Shown here: positions 27,516 to 35,883 of the stretch, in pieces
Layout: every line of letters begins with the position of its first letter
Position numbering within the stretch: the first letter of the stretch is position 1
Assembly: GCF_004364285.1 (NCBI RefSeq)
Contig: NZ_SOBE01000004.1
Location: 163,405 to 227,404, forward strand
Length of the DNA stretch: 64,000 nucleotides
Reading direction: 5' to 3'
Source of the DNA: Frigoribacterium sp. PhB116
GTDB lineage: Bacteria > Actinomycetota > Actinomycetes > Actinomycetales > Microbacteriaceae
Notes under the pieces: model-generated
The model's database searches: none
The model's input: only the letters and a program-made list of their open reading frames with translations
What the model was told of the DNA's origin: nothing
Position numbers and translations under genes: made by a program

Positions 27516-28253
27516 ATGGCACACCTCCTCGTCACCGGTTCCTCCGACGGCCTCGGGCACGGCTCGGCCGCGGCCCTCCTCGAGCAGGGGCACGACGTCG
27601 TCGTGCACGTGCGGGGCGAGCAGCGGAAGGGGGCGGTGGCCGGCCTCCTCGAGCGGGGTGCGCGCCTCCTCGTCGCCGACTTCGGCGTGCGCGACGACGT
27701 CCTCCGCGCCGTCGCCGAGCTGAACGACGGCCCGGCCCTCGACGGCGTCGTGCACAACGCCGGCGTCTACTCGGGCGCGCCGCTGATCCCGGTCAACGTC
27801 GTCGCCCCGTACTTGCTCACCGCCCTGCTCGAGCACCCGACGCGGCACGTCTACCTCAGCAGCGGGATGCACCGCAGCGGCACCGCCTCCCTCGACGGGA
27901 TCGACTGGGCCGGCGGGCGCGCGACGGGCAGCTACTCCGACAGCAAGCTGTTCGTCACGGCCCTCTCGGCCGCGGTGGCGCGTCGGTCGCCCTCCCTCTT
28001 CACCGCCTCCGTCGACCCCGGCTGGGTCGCGACGAAGATGGGCGGCCCCTCGGCCCCCGACGACTTCGAGCTGGGCCACCGCACGCAAGACCGGCTGGTC
28101 GTCGGTGAGGGCGCGGACTCCGACGTCAGCGGCGCGTACTGGCACCACGACCGGCAGCAGCAGCCCGAGGCGGCGGCGCTCGACGAGGCCTTCCAGGACG
28201 AGCTGCTCGTGGCGCTCGCCGAGGCGACCGGGGTCGAGCTCCCCGAGCGCTGA
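27516..28253 (+). CDS. Short-chain dehydrogenase/reductase, compact
   Basis: 245 residues. HLLVTGSSDGLGHGSA is the cofactor-binding motif, LDGVVHNAGVYSG the NAG motif, and GSYSDSKLFV the YxxxK catalytic pair with SSGMHRSG providing the Ser. The helix after NAG is shorter than usual (straight from APLIPVNVVAPY). Substrate unknown. The ATG at 27516 (MAHLLVTG) is preferred over 27507, which has AGG directly against it. It is divergent from the copper-type cluster with about 77 bases between starts and has no partner gene. Confidence 0.8.
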   Translation: MAHLLVTGSSDGLGHGSAAALLEQGHDVVVHVRGEQRKGAVAGLLERGARLLVADFGVRDDVLRAVAELNDGPALDGVVHNAGVYSGAPLIPVNVVAPYLLTALLEHPTRHVYLSSGMHRSGTASLDGIDWAGGRATGSYSDSKLFVTALSAAVARRSPSLFTASVDPGWVATKMGGPSAPDDFELGHRTQDRLVVGEGADSDVSGAYWHHDRQQQPEAAALDEAFQDELLVALAEATGVELPER

Positions 28254-28543
28254 TCACCCCGGCGTCGTGACAGACCCTCACTACCTCGCGATCGTCCGTC
28301 TTGGCAAGCCCCGGATCGGGGCTCCGACGACGCGTACGACGGGGACATGCCGATCCCCACACGCGGCTTCGCCCGCATCGTCGCCTACGTATTGCTGGTC
28401 TCCGTCGCGGACAAGGCCACTGCCCTGAACGAGCACGTGCACCACGGCCGCCCTCGCGGCAGACACGCTCACGCCAGGGGCGGAGCGGTCTCGCCCGCCG
28501 GGACGCCCGCCGGCCGAGCCCCGGCGCTGACGGGAGCGGTCTC

Positions 28544-28660
28544 GTGATCGAGCGCGGCGACACGAAGCACGACCCCGAGCAGGACGAGCAGCTGCGGCAC
28601 GAGCCGCCGATGAACACTCCGTCGAAGGGCGACCCCACCAACTCCTCCCAGCCGAGATGA
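28544..28660 (+). CDS. Possible 38-residue hydrophilic small protein
   Basis: GTG start with CGGGAG a few bases upstream. The peptide (VIERGDTKHDPEQDEQLRHE, then PPMNTPSKGDPTNSSQPR) is charged and Pro/Asn-rich, quite unlike the Arg/Ala/Gly-rich shadows typical of this genome, which is the main argument that it is real. Its start overlaps the stop of an upstream 66-codon ORF. Function unknown; it could be spurious. Confidence 0.3.
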   Translation: MIERGDTKHDPEQDEQLRHEPPMNTPSKGDPTNSSQPR

Positions 28661-28771
28661 CCGGTGCCCGCCGGGGGCTCGCGCCGCCGGGGACCTGGCC
28701 CTGGTCGTCGTGCTCTGGTCGCAGCGGGCCCGTCGGCGGCGGGCGCGCGGTGCGCTGTCTGCCGAGCAGTC

Positions 28772-28786
28772 GTCGTCCAGGACGAC
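28772..28786. promoter_or_regulatory. Possible operator upstream of levodione reductase gene
   Basis: Perfect 7-1-7 palindrome GTCGTCC-A-GGACGAC, directly followed by TAGCGT (a possible -10 at 28792), about 110 bases before the start codon. The regulator is unknown. Confidence 0.4.
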
Positions 28787-28895
28787 AGATGTAGCGTAGA
28801 AGGCGTCCCGGGAGGGCGTGCCGCGTCTTCCCGGGACCAGGACTCGCCGCGCACCCGAGCTCCGAGCCCTTCATCGTCGAAGTCAGGAGAGCACC

Positions 28896-29714
28896 ATGAC
28901 CACCACGCCCGCACCTGCCCCCACGCCCGCCGTCGACCGCTTCGCCGACAAGGTCGTCCTCGTCACCGGCGGGGGATCCGGCCTCGGCCGTGGCGCCGCC
29001 GTCCGCCTGGCCGCGGAGGGCGCCTCCCTCGCCCTCGTCGACGTCAGCGAGAAGGGCCTCGCCGACAGCGTCGAGGCGATCCGCTCGTCGACGCCCGACG
29101 CCGAGGTGCTGACCGTCGTCGCCGACGTCTCGAAGGAGGCGGAGGTCGACTCCTACGTCGCGGCCACCCTCGAGCGCTTCTCGCGCATCGACGGCTTCTT
29201 CAACAACGCCGGCATCGAGGGCCGCCAGAACCTCACCGAGGACTTCACGGCCGACGAGTTCGACAAGGTCGTGGCGATCAACCTGCGCGGCGTGTTCCTC
29301 GGTCTCGAGAAGGTGCTCGCGGTGATGCGCCGACAGGGCTCGGGCATGGTCGTCAACACGGCGAGCGTCGGCGGGATCCGCGGCGTCGGCAACCAGTCCG
29401 GCTACGCGGCGGCCAAGCACGGCGTCGTCGGCCTGACCCGCAACTCGGCCGTCGAGTACGGCCGGTTCGGCATCCGCATCAACGCGATCGCCCCCGGTGC
29501 CATCTGGACGCCGATGGTCGAGGCCTCCATGAAGCAGATCAGCGCCGACGACCCCCGCGGCGCCGCAGAGCAGTTCATCCAGGGCAACCCCACGAAGCGC
29601 TACGGCGAGGCCCCCGAGATCGCGTCGGTCGTCGCGTTCCTCCTCTCGGACGACGCCTCCTACGTCAACGCGGCCGTCGTGCCGATCGACGGCGGGCAGT
29701 CCGCGGCGTACTGA
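28896..29714 (+). CDS. lvr: Levodione reductase-type short-chain dehydrogenase
   Basis: 272 residues. TGGGSGLGRG (24-33) is the NAD motif, with Asp49 (LVDVSE) favouring NAD(H); NNAG at 103-106; the catalytic triad is Ser157, Tyr170, Lys174 (NQSGYAAAKHG). Stretches such as DGFFNNAGIEG, FDKVVAINLRGVFLGLEKVL, VNTASVGGIRG and NAIAPGAIWTPMVE match my memory of the (6R)-2,2,6-trimethyl-1,4-cyclohexanedione (levodione) reductase of Leifsonia aquatica almost along its whole length. That enzyme reduces levodione to actinol; its natural substrate is uncertain. The ATG at 28896 has AGGAGA upstream. Monocistronic; a 7-1-7 palindrome lies in the promoter region. Confidence 0.88.
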   Translation: MTTTPAPAPTPAVDRFADKVVLVTGGGSGLGRGAAVRLAAEGASLALVDVSEKGLADSVEAIRSSTPDAEVLTVVADVSKEAEVDSYVAATLERFSRIDGFFNNAGIEGRQNLTEDFTADEFDKVVAINLRGVFLGLEKVLAVMRRQGSGMVVNTASVGGIRGVGNQSGYAAAKHGVVGLTRNSAVEYGRFGIRINAIAPGAIWTPMVEASMKQISADDPRGAAEQFIQGNPTKRYGEAPEIASVVAFLLSDDASYVNAAVVPIDGGQSAAY

Positions 29715-29920
29715 CGCCCAGGGGAACGGAGCGCGGGCACGGGGCACGGGGCGCACCCGAGGAGTCGGCGCATCCTCCTCCTGGGCGACGAGGCAGGACG
29801 CCCCCAGTTGTGGTCAGAACGACCGTCCTGAGTGATCCTCGCCAGTATCGTCGGCTCGACACTCGTGGTCACCGTGGCGGCGCTGGGCCGCCACGGTCCT
29901 CTCCTCACCAAAGGTCCCCT

Positions 29921-32866
29921 GTGCCCCGAACGCCCCGCGTCGCACTGCCGTCGCGCCCGCTCCGCTCCTCCGCCTCACCCTCCACCCGATCCGCTCGCCG
30001 CACCTGCGTCGCCCGTCTCGCCACCGCCGCGGTCGCGGTCGTGGCCGTCGCCGCCCTGGGCCTGACCGGCACGGGCACCGCGCTGGCGGCGGACGCTCCG
30101 GCCGCCCCGGCGCAGACGACCTTCGTCGACGAGGGCTTCACGGGCACGACCGCCGGTTCCGGCTACGTGCTGCCCACCTCGCCGTCGGGCACGAACTCCG
30201 CGTGCCTCACCGGCAAGTCGACCCGATCGACCTCGACGGACGACTCGCTGCCCGGCTGCGTCACGCCCCTCGACGCCGTCGGCCAGGGCGCGCTCCGTCT
30301 CACGAGCGCCGAGCTGAACCGCACGGGCGGCGTCGGCGCCCGTCAGTCGGTCCCGATCACCAAGGGCATCGACGCGATCTTCGACAGCTACCAGTACAAC
30401 GGCACAGCCGACGGCACGGGCACCACCGCCGACGGCATCGTGTTCTACCTCGCGGCGACCGACCCCTACGCCCCGGCCGTTCCCCAGCAGATCGGCCAGC
30501 TCGGCGGATCGCTCGGCTACAGCGGGACGCGCTCGGGCTCGGGCCTCGCCAACGCCTACCTCGGCATCGGCCTCGACCGCTACGGCAACTTCGTCGCCCC
30601 CGACTTCCAGGGCACCGGCTGCTCGACGCCCTCGCCGCAGCGGGTCCGGACCCCGGACAGCGTGACCGTGCGCGGCCCCGGCAACGGGACGACCGGCTAC
30701 TGCGTCGTCTCGTCCGCGAAGCTGCAGAGCGGCTCGCTCAGCAAGGCCGGCGTGACCGACCGGAACCAGGCCAAGGTGCCCGTCGAGATCCTGATCAACC
30801 CGACCGCCCAGCCCCTCACGGGCAGCCGCGCCACGGACGTGACAGTCGCGCCCGGCCAGTACTCCGTCGTCTTCACCCCGATCGGAGGCGCCCGCCAGGT
30901 CCTCACCGGCGACCTGCCGAAGCTCGGCGCGTCGAACGTCGCGGGCATCCCCTCCTCCTGGATCGACCAGGCCACCGGGTTCCCCTACAAGCTCACCTAC
31001 GGCTGGGTCGCCGGCACCGGCGGCGCCTCCGACGTCCACGAGGTCAACTACCTGAAGGCGCAGACCCTGGCCGGTCCCGTGCCCGTCCTGTCGGCGACTG
31101 CCGCCGACGTCACGATCGCCCGCGGGACGCAGGGCGTGCACGCCGTGACCCCGACGGTCTCGGCGCAGGGCGGCAGCGAGTCGCAGCCGATCCGCACGAC
31201 GACCACGTTCCCCGTCGGCGTGACCCCCGCCTCCTCGTTCGACCCCGGCGACGGCTGGACCTGCGACGTCGCGGGCCAGGAGGTCGTCTGCGAGTTCGTG
31301 CCCACGACGGAGCTGGCGCCCGGCACGACCCTCCCGACCGTGCGCGTGCCGGTCACCACGTCGGGGACGGCACGTGACCACAGCGTCTCGACCGTCGTCG
31401 CCTCGCGCGACGCCGAGGCCCGCACGGTCACCTCCGTCGTGACCGTGCCGGTGCAGGCCGTCGTCGGCACGTCCTCCGACGTCGCGGCCCAGCGCGGTGT
31501 CGAGACGACGCTCCGCGCGACGTTCTCGTCGACCTCGGCCGGCGCGACGACGCCTTCCGGCCTCGCCGTGTTCCGCGACGCCGAGACCGGTGTCGAGCTG
31601 TGCTCGGCGAAGCTCGACGGCACCGGCGCCGCCGCGTGCTCGACCACGCCGGCCGAGGTGGGGACGCGCGGCGTCGTCGTCTCGTACGCCGGGAACTCCG
31701 ACCACGCCGCGGCGTCGACCACCTTCGACCTGGTCGTCGCCCGGAGCACCACCGCGACGGCCCTCGCGGAGCCCGCGCAGGAGGCGCGTCACGGCGTCCC
31801 GACGACGCTGACGGCCACGGACCTGCCTGCCGACGCGACCGGTACGGTCGACTTCGTCACGGCGGACGGCACCGTGCTCTGCACGGCGACCCTCCCGGCG
31901 ACGTCGTGCGCCGCCCCGGCCGACCTGGCCGCGGGCGAGCACCAGGTGTCGGCCCGCTACTCGGGCGACGGCGACCACGAGGGCTCGACCTCGGCGCCCC
32001 GCGGCCTCCGCGTGGCCAAGGGGACGGCCGTGATCGGCGCGCCCTCGACGGGCAGCGGCACCGGCGACGGCACGGGCGACGGCACCGGCGACGGCGACGG
32101 CCCTGACGAGGCCGACACGACCGTCGAGGTCGTGCACGGGCAGCCGGCGGTCCTCGACTCCGAGGGCGTCCCCGCCGGGGCGACCGGGACCATCGCCTAC
32201 ACGATGTCCGACGGCACCGTCCTCTGCACCGCGACGCTGCCCGACACCTCCTGCACCGTGCCCGCCGGGCTCCGCGGCGGCACCCACGTGGTCCGCGCGG
32301 TGTACAGCGGCGACGCGAACTACGACCCTGCCGAGGGCGAGCCGTTCGACCTGGTCGTCGCCCCCGAGCCGACGTCGCCGACGGTCGGCACGTCCGGGGC
32401 AGGCGCCGTCGCCGGCAGCCCGGTGCGCCTCGTGGTGTCCGGCCTGCCCCGGGGCGCCACCGGCACGGTCGTGTTCCGCGAGGGCGACACCGTGCTCTGC
32501 ACCGTGGTCCTGCCCGCCGACGGCTGCGAGGTGACCGGTCTCGCCGCCGGCACCCGCTCGATCACGGCCGACTACAGCGGCGACGCCGACTTCGCCGCCT
32601 CGAGCGTCACGAACGCGGTCGTCGTCGCGGCCGCTCCGGTGCCCGCCGCGCCCGCTGCGGGACAGGCAGGGGCACCGTCCGCGCCCGCCGCCTCCTCGTC
32701 GGACGCTGCCGGCAGCTCGGCCGCAGCGGCGGCCTCGGCACTCGCCTTCACCGGCAGCTCGGTCGTGACGACGCTGGCGCTCTCGCTCGGCGCGGCGCTG
32801 CTGCTGGCCGGCCTCGTGCTGGTGCTGGCTCGCCGCCTCCGTCGCCAGGGGTCGTCGCAGGGTTGA
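29921..32866 (+). CDS. LAxTG-anchored surface protein with L-type lectin-like domain and Ig-like repeats
   Basis: 981 residues from the GTG at 29921 (AAAGG six bases upstream). An Arg-rich start and signal helix end near TGTALAADAPA. Residues about 60-380 form a concanavalin/L-type lectin-like sandwich (DEGFTGTTAGSGYVLPTSP, GTTADGIVFYLAAT, GYSGTRSGSGLANAYLGIGLDRYGNF) with several Cys. A beta-rich region follows, then four or five Ig-like repeats of about 85 residues each containing VLCTATLPxTSC and YSGDxxH/Y, with a GTGDGTGDGTGD linker, then LAFTG at about 941, a helix and RRLRRQGSSQG. It is a second cell-wall-anchored protein, probably sugar-binding. It ends at a terminator hairpin. Confidence 0.85.
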   Translation: MPRTPRVALPSRPLRSSASPSTRSARRTCVARLATAAVAVVAVAALGLTGTGTALAADAPAAPAQTTFVDEGFTGTTAGSGYVLPTSPSGTNSACLTGKSTRSTSTDDSLPGCVTPLDAVGQGALRLTSAELNRTGGVGARQSVPITKGIDAIFDSYQYNGTADGTGTTADGIVFYLAATDPYAPAVPQQIGQLGGSLGYSGTRSGSGLANAYLGIGLDRYGNFVAPDFQGTGCSTPSPQRVRTPDSVTVRGPGNGTTGYCVVSSAKLQSGSLSKAGVTDRNQAKVPVEILINPTAQPLTGSRATDVTVAPGQYSVVFTPIGGARQVLTGDLPKLGASNVAGIPSSWIDQATGFPYKLTYGWVAGTGGASDVHEVNYLKAQTLAGPVPVLSATAADVTIARGTQGVHAVTPTVSAQGGSESQPIRTTTTFPVGVTPASSFDPGDGWTCDVAGQEVVCEFVPTTELAPGTTLPTVRVPVTTSGTARDHSVSTVVASRDAEARTVTSVVTVPVQAVVGTSSDVAAQRGVETTLRATFSSTSAGATTPSGLAVFRDAETGVELCSAKLDGTGAAACSTTPAEVGTRGVVVSYAGNSDHAAASTTFDLVVARSTTATALAEPAQEARHGVPTTLTATDLPADATGTVDFVTADGTVLCTATLPATSCAAPADLAAGEHQVSARYSGDGDHEGSTSAPRGLRVAKGTAVIGAPSTGSGTGDGTGDGTGDGDGPDEADTTVEVVHGQPAVLDSEGVPAGATGTIAYTMSDGTVLCTATLPDTSCTVPAGLRGGTHVVRAVYSGDANYDPAEGEPFDLVVAPEPTSPTVGTSGAGAVAGSPVRLVVSGLPRGATGTVVFREGDTVLCTVVLPADGCEVTGLAAGTRSITADYSGDADFAASSVTNAVVVAAAPVPAAPAAGQAGAPSAPAASSSDAAGSSAAAAASALAFTGSSVVTTLALSLGAALLLAGLVLVLARRLRRQGSSQG

Positions 32867-32892
32867 GCCTCCGCGGCCGCGGGGGCAGGTCG

Positions 32893-32926
32893 AGCCCGAG
32901 ACGGGCGAGTTCGCCGGTCTCGGGCT
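32893..32926. terminator. Hairpin after the lectin-like surface protein gene
   Basis: AGCCCGAGAC pairs with GTCTCGGGCT, continued inward by GGCGA/TCGCC after one mismatch. No T-run. Confidence 0.7.
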
Positions 32927-32962
32927 GTCGCGGTCGCCCGGCCGCGACGGACCCGCCCGTCT

Positions 32963-32990
32963 GCGGCACGCGGCACGCGGCACGCGGCAC
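32963..32990. repeat. GCGGCAC x4 tandem repeat
   Basis: Four exact seven-base units in the promoter region of the DUF2071 gene, ending 23 bases before its start codon and 11 before TAGAAC. A change in unit number would alter promoter spacing. Confidence 0.8.
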
Positions 32991-33013
32991 GCGGCGGGGC
33001 GTAGAACGGAGCC

Positions 33014-33709
33014 GTGTCCGCCGCCCCGCCGCTCCCGCACCGACCCGTCACGCAGCACGACTGGCGGGAGGTGGTCGGCCTGCACTGGCGGGTCGAGCCC
33101 GACCGCGTCGCCCCGCTCGTGCCGCTCGGCACCCGCCCCGACGAGCACGACGGCGCGGCCTGGGCCAGCCTCGTCGCCTACCGCTTCGTCGACAGCACCG
33201 TGCCGCCCCTGCCGAGGCTCGGCCGCCTCGGCACGATGACCGAGATCGTGGTGCAGCTGGCGACGGTCGACGACACCGGCAGGCAGGGCGTCGCCTACCG
33301 GTCGATCGACACCCAGCACCTCCCGGCCGTGCTCGCCGCGCGCACCATCGGCCTGCCCTACGTCTGGGCCAGGGCCGGGTCCCGCGTGCGGCCGGACGAC
33401 GTCGCCCACCGCACACAGCGGCATCGAGGAGGCGCGGGCAGCCTCGTCCGCGTCGTCCCCGGCCACGAGGTGGTCGCGCCCGACCCGGCCCTCGAGTTCC
33501 TGACGGAGCGCTGGGGCGTGCACGCCCCCTCCTTCGGCCGGGCCCGCTGGTGGCGGAGGGCCCACGAGCCCTGGCCCCTGCGGACCGCGACGGTGACCCG
33601 CCTCGACGACGAGCTGCTCGCGGCAGCCGGCCTGCCCGGCCTCGTCGACCGCGAGCCCGACCTGACGACGTGGTCGCCCGGCGTCGTCGTCCGGTACTCG
33701 CGCGGCTGA
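33014..33709 (+). CDS. DUF2071 (YqjF-like) protein
   Basis: 231 residues from the GTG at 33014, with TAGAAC six bases upstream (leaderless pattern, last base off consensus). Typical family layout: HDWREVVGLHWRVEPDRVAPLVP at the N-terminus, WASLVAYRF, then VQLATVDDTGRQGVAYRSIDTQHLPAVLAARTIGLPYVWA in the core. The fold resembles acetoacetate decarboxylase, but the active-site Lys of that enzyme cannot be identified here. Function unknown. No signal peptide. Cytoplasmic; no operon partner. A 16-bp tandem repeat begins within its last codons. Confidence 0.8.
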   Translation: MSAAPPLPHRPVTQHDWREVVGLHWRVEPDRVAPLVPLGTRPDEHDGAAWASLVAYRFVDSTVPPLPRLGRLGTMTEIVVQLATVDDTGRQGVAYRSIDTQHLPAVLAARTIGLPYVWARAGSRVRPDDVAHRTQRHRGGAGSLVRVVPGHEVVAPDPALEFLTERWGVHAPSFGRARWWRRAHEPWPLRTATVTRLDDELLAAAGLPGLVDREPDLTTWSPGVVVRYSRG

Positions 33710-33742
33710 CCCCTCGCGCGGCTGACCCCTCGCGCGGCTGAC
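33698..33742. repeat. 16-bp tandem repeat (TCGCGCGGCTGACCCC, 2.8 copies)
   Basis: The first copy contains the stop codon of the DUF2071 gene, and the following copies repeat the coding end and stop. It looks like slippage. Confidence 0.85.
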
Positions 33743-33772
33743 GCTCAGCCTCCGCCCCTACGCTCGCCGAAT

Positions 33773-33789
33773 CGAGACGATCGGTCTCG
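33773..33789. promoter_or_regulatory. Possible TetR operator upstream of the N-extended SDR gene
   Basis: Palindrome CGAGAC-GATCG-GTCTCG, about 25 bases before the SDR start. The SDR is followed by a TetR gene on the same strand, the usual set-up for autoregulation. Confidence 0.5.
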
Positions 33790-33813
33790 TTGCACGCGAG
33801 GAAGCGAGACACC

Positions 33814-34851
33814 ATGACCACGAACGACCGCCCGCTGACCGGCTCCACCTCCATCGGCGACTGGCTCGACCACCCCGAGGGCGGCGCCCTCGTCCGTGAG
33901 GTGCTCGGGCAGGGAGGCGCGTTCGACGAGTCGTCGCTCGCTCCCGTGCGCGGCCTGCCGCTGCAGCAGCTCGTCGCGCTGAGCCAGGGCCAGCTGCCGC
34001 AGGCCCTCGTCGACGACCTCGTCCTCCGGGCCAACGGCGGCGTGGTCCCCGAGGAGGCGGCGGGCGGCGACGACACCGGCCCCTGGCGCGAGAAGGCCAC
34101 GCCGGGCCGGTTCACGGGCAAGACCGTCGTCGTGACCGGCGCGGCCTCCGGGATCGGCCGGGCGACCGCCTCCCGCGTGGCCCGCGAGGGCGGCCGCGTC
34201 GTCGCCGTCGACCTGTTCGCCGACAAGCTCGAGGTGCTCGTCGCCGACCTGCCCGACATCGACGTCGCCCTCGTGACCGTCGCCGGCGACATCACGTCGC
34301 AGGAGGACGTCGACCGCATCGTCGCCGCCGCCGACGGCCGCATCGACGCCCTCGCCAACATCGCGGGCATCAACGACGACTTCTCGCCGCTGCACGAGAC
34401 GAGCGACGCCATGTGGGACAAGGTCATCGCCGTCAACCTCACCGGCGCGTTCAAGCTCTCGCGGGCGGTGCTGCCGCTCATGCAGGAGGCGGGCCGCGGC
34501 TCGGTCGTCAACGTCGCCTCCGAGGCGGGGCTGCGCGGCAACGCCTCGGGCAACGCCTACACGGTGTCGAAGCACGGCGTGGTCGGCCTGACCAAGTCGG
34601 CCGCGTTCATGTACGCGGGCCAGGGCATCCGGGTCAACGCGGTGGCGCCCGGCGGCGTCGCGACGGGCATCCCGTTCCCCGCGACCGTGTCCGAGGTCGG
34701 GTCCGCCAGGCTGCGGCCGTTCCAGGCGGCGATCCCGAGCATCGCGACCGCCGAGGAGCTGGCGGCGTCGATCACGTTCCTGCTGAGCGACGACGCGGTC
34801 AACATCAACGGCGCGATCCTCGCGAGCGACGGCGGCTGGTCGGTGCAGTAG
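33814..34851 (+). CDS. Short-chain dehydrogenase with an extra ~95-residue N-terminal domain
   Basis: 345 residues against about 250 for a classical SDR. Residues 100-345 are a complete SDR: TGAASGIG (109-116), NIAG, Ser236, Tyr249, Lys253 and a SDGGW C-terminus. The first 75 residues (TSIGDWLDHPEGGALVREVL, then LAPVRGLPLQQLVALSQGQL) form a small helical domain I associate with the C-terminal extension of some GH3 beta-glucosidases, here joined through an acidic linker. Substrate unknown. The ATG at 33814 has GAGGAAGCGAG upstream. It probably forms an operon with the TetR gene 23 bases downstream, under a palindromic operator. Confidence 0.82.
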   Translation: MTTNDRPLTGSTSIGDWLDHPEGGALVREVLGQGGAFDESSLAPVRGLPLQQLVALSQGQLPQALVDDLVLRANGGVVPEEAAGGDDTGPWREKATPGRFTGKTVVVTGAASGIGRATASRVAREGGRVVAVDLFADKLEVLVADLPDIDVALVTVAGDITSQEDVDRIVAAADGRIDALANIAGINDDFSPLHETSDAMWDKVIAVNLTGAFKLSRAVLPLMQEAGRGSVVNVASEAGLRGNASGNAYTVSKHGVVGLTKSAAFMYAGQGIRVNAVAPGGVATGIPFPATVSEVGSARLRPFQAAIPSIATAEELAASITFLLSDDAVNINGAILASDGGWSVQ

Positions 34852-34874
34852 CGGCGATCCACCAAGCTGGAGCC

Positions 34875-35468
34875 ATGACCACGACACGGCCCGGTCGCGC
34901 CCGCAGCGAAGAGGCACGCCTCGCGATCCTGCTGGCGACCCGCGACGAGCTCGCCGAGCGCGGCTACGACAAGCTCTCGCTCGACCGGGTCGCGGTCGCG
35001 GCCGGCGTCGGCAAGCAGACCATCTACCGTTGGTGGTCGTCCAAGGCGGCGCTCGTGGCCGAGGGGGTGCTCGAGGGGCACCTGATGCCCGGTCTCGCGG
35101 TGCCGAGCACGGAGACCGACAGCGACGACGTCTGGGCCGACGTCGCGGGGTGGCTGCGTGACTTCGGCCGGGCGCTCGCGACGCCGTCGACCGCCGCCCT
35201 GCTGCGGGCGACGTCGGCGGCCACGGCCGAGGACGACGAGGTGGCGGCACGCTACGACGAGCAGCTCACGACGGTGACGAGGGTGGCCCTGGAGGCGCGG
35301 TTCGACTGTGCCGTCGAGTCCGGCCAGGTGCGTGGCGACGCCCCGACCGCGACGGCGGTCGAGGCGTTGGTGGGCCTGCTCAGCTACCACATCGTGACGA
35401 GGCGGCAGTTGACGGAGGAGTCGATCGACGGCGTCGTCCGACTCCTCCGGGACGGCGTCGGCGCCTGA
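34875..35468 (+). CDS. TetR-family regulator, likely of the N-extended SDR
   Basis: 197 residues. The N-terminal HTH reads LAERGYDKLSLDRVAVAAGVGKQTIYRWWSSKAAL (about 20-54), a canonical TetR DNA-binding domain with its YRWW recognition-helix end. The C-terminal ligand domain (about 60-197) is all-helical and reminiscent of TetR_C_11-type proteins. GGAG sits before the ATG at 34875. It lies immediately downstream of the SDR, so it probably binds the palindrome at 33773-33789 and responds to the SDR's substrate or product. Confidence 0.82.
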   Translation: MTTTRPGRARSEEARLAILLATRDELAERGYDKLSLDRVAVAAGVGKQTIYRWWSSKAALVAEGVLEGHLMPGLAVPSTETDSDDVWADVAGWLRDFGRALATPSTAALLRATSAATAEDDEVAARYDEQLTTVTRVALEARFDCAVESGQVRGDAPTATAVEALVGLLSYHIVTRRQLTEESIDGVVRLLRDGVGA

Positions 35469-35491
35469 GGGCGCGCCCGGCCGACAGCGGA

Positions 35492-35776
35492 CTAGTGCTT
35501 GGGCGGGCCCGGCTTGGGGTGCCCGGGGATCGAGTCGCCCGAGAGGTTCAGGTCGGCGGGGTCGACCTCGACCGTGCCGACGTCGTCCGGGCCGCCGGTG
35601 CCGGGCAGGGTCGTGATCGCGTCCTCGTCGATGTCGTCGTCGACGGCGGGGGAGTCCGACACGGACGTCGACTGCATCTCGTCGATCGTCTCGTCGCTGC
35701 GCGGGCTGTCGAACGTGGGGTCGTCGGTGTCCGTGGTCGCCTCGGAGGGCCGCTTGCTGTGATCGTCGTTGGTCAT
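35492..35776 (-). CDS. Acidic, probably disordered small protein
   Basis: 94 residues, rich in Asp, Glu, Ser, Thr and Pro, no hydrophobic core, signal peptide or membrane segment: MTNDDHSKRPSEATTDTDDP at the start, SGDSIPGHPKPGPPKH at the end. Related short acidic proteins of unknown role are common in Microbacteriaceae. Its amino-acid make-up is unlike antisense shadows, which supports it as real. TACGCT lies seven bases before the ATG at 35776, so it may be leaderless. It converges on the TetR gene. Confidence 0.7.
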   Translation of the reverse strand: MTNDDHSKRPSEATTDTDDPTFDSPRSDETIDEMQSTSVSDSPAVDDDIDEDAITTLPGTGGPDDVGTVEVDPADLNLSGDSIPGHPKPGPPKH

Positions 35777-35819
35777 GGGCGCGAGCGTACGCCGTGTCCC
35801 GAGGGGCGACACCCAGGTC

Positions 35820-35865
35820 GCAGGAGGCGGTGCGCACGTCCCGGGGGCCGGCCGCCGCCTCCTGC
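35820..35865. terminator. Hairpin downstream of the alpha-galactosidase gene
   Basis: 11-bp arms GCAGGAGGCGG and CCGCCTCCTGC with a 24-base loop, just past the alpha-galactosidase stop. The arms are built from the over-represented AGGAGGC heptamer. Confidence 0.55.
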
Positions 35866-35883
35866 AGGGCCGGCCCGTGCCTC

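Larger units (their letters stand above)
28254..28895. other. 642-bp region with possible small ORFs and a palindrome
   Basis: Between the compact SDR and the levodione reductase gene. It contains a possible 66-codon ORF (28347-28547, no family), a 38-codon ORF overlapping it by GTGA, and a 7-1-7 palindrome at 28772-28786. The rest shows no coding character I can support, and no RNA structure I recognise. Confidence 0.4.

Noticed and set aside
24266..27757. 1163-codon minus-strand frame over the copper-type cluster
   Set aside because: The PepSY protein starts at 25885; upstream residues are out-of-frame readings of the YcnI and membrane genes.
28347..28547. 66-codon plus-strand ORF
   Set aside because: No recognisable domain, a weak ribosome site and Arg/His/Ala-rich composition late in the frame; kept only as a remark in the intergenic entry.
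30202..31377. 391-codon frame inside the lectin-like surface protein gene
   Set aside because: Second-frame shadow; the Arg/Pro/His-rich product does not look like protein, whereas the main frame has signal peptide, lectin and sorting motifs.
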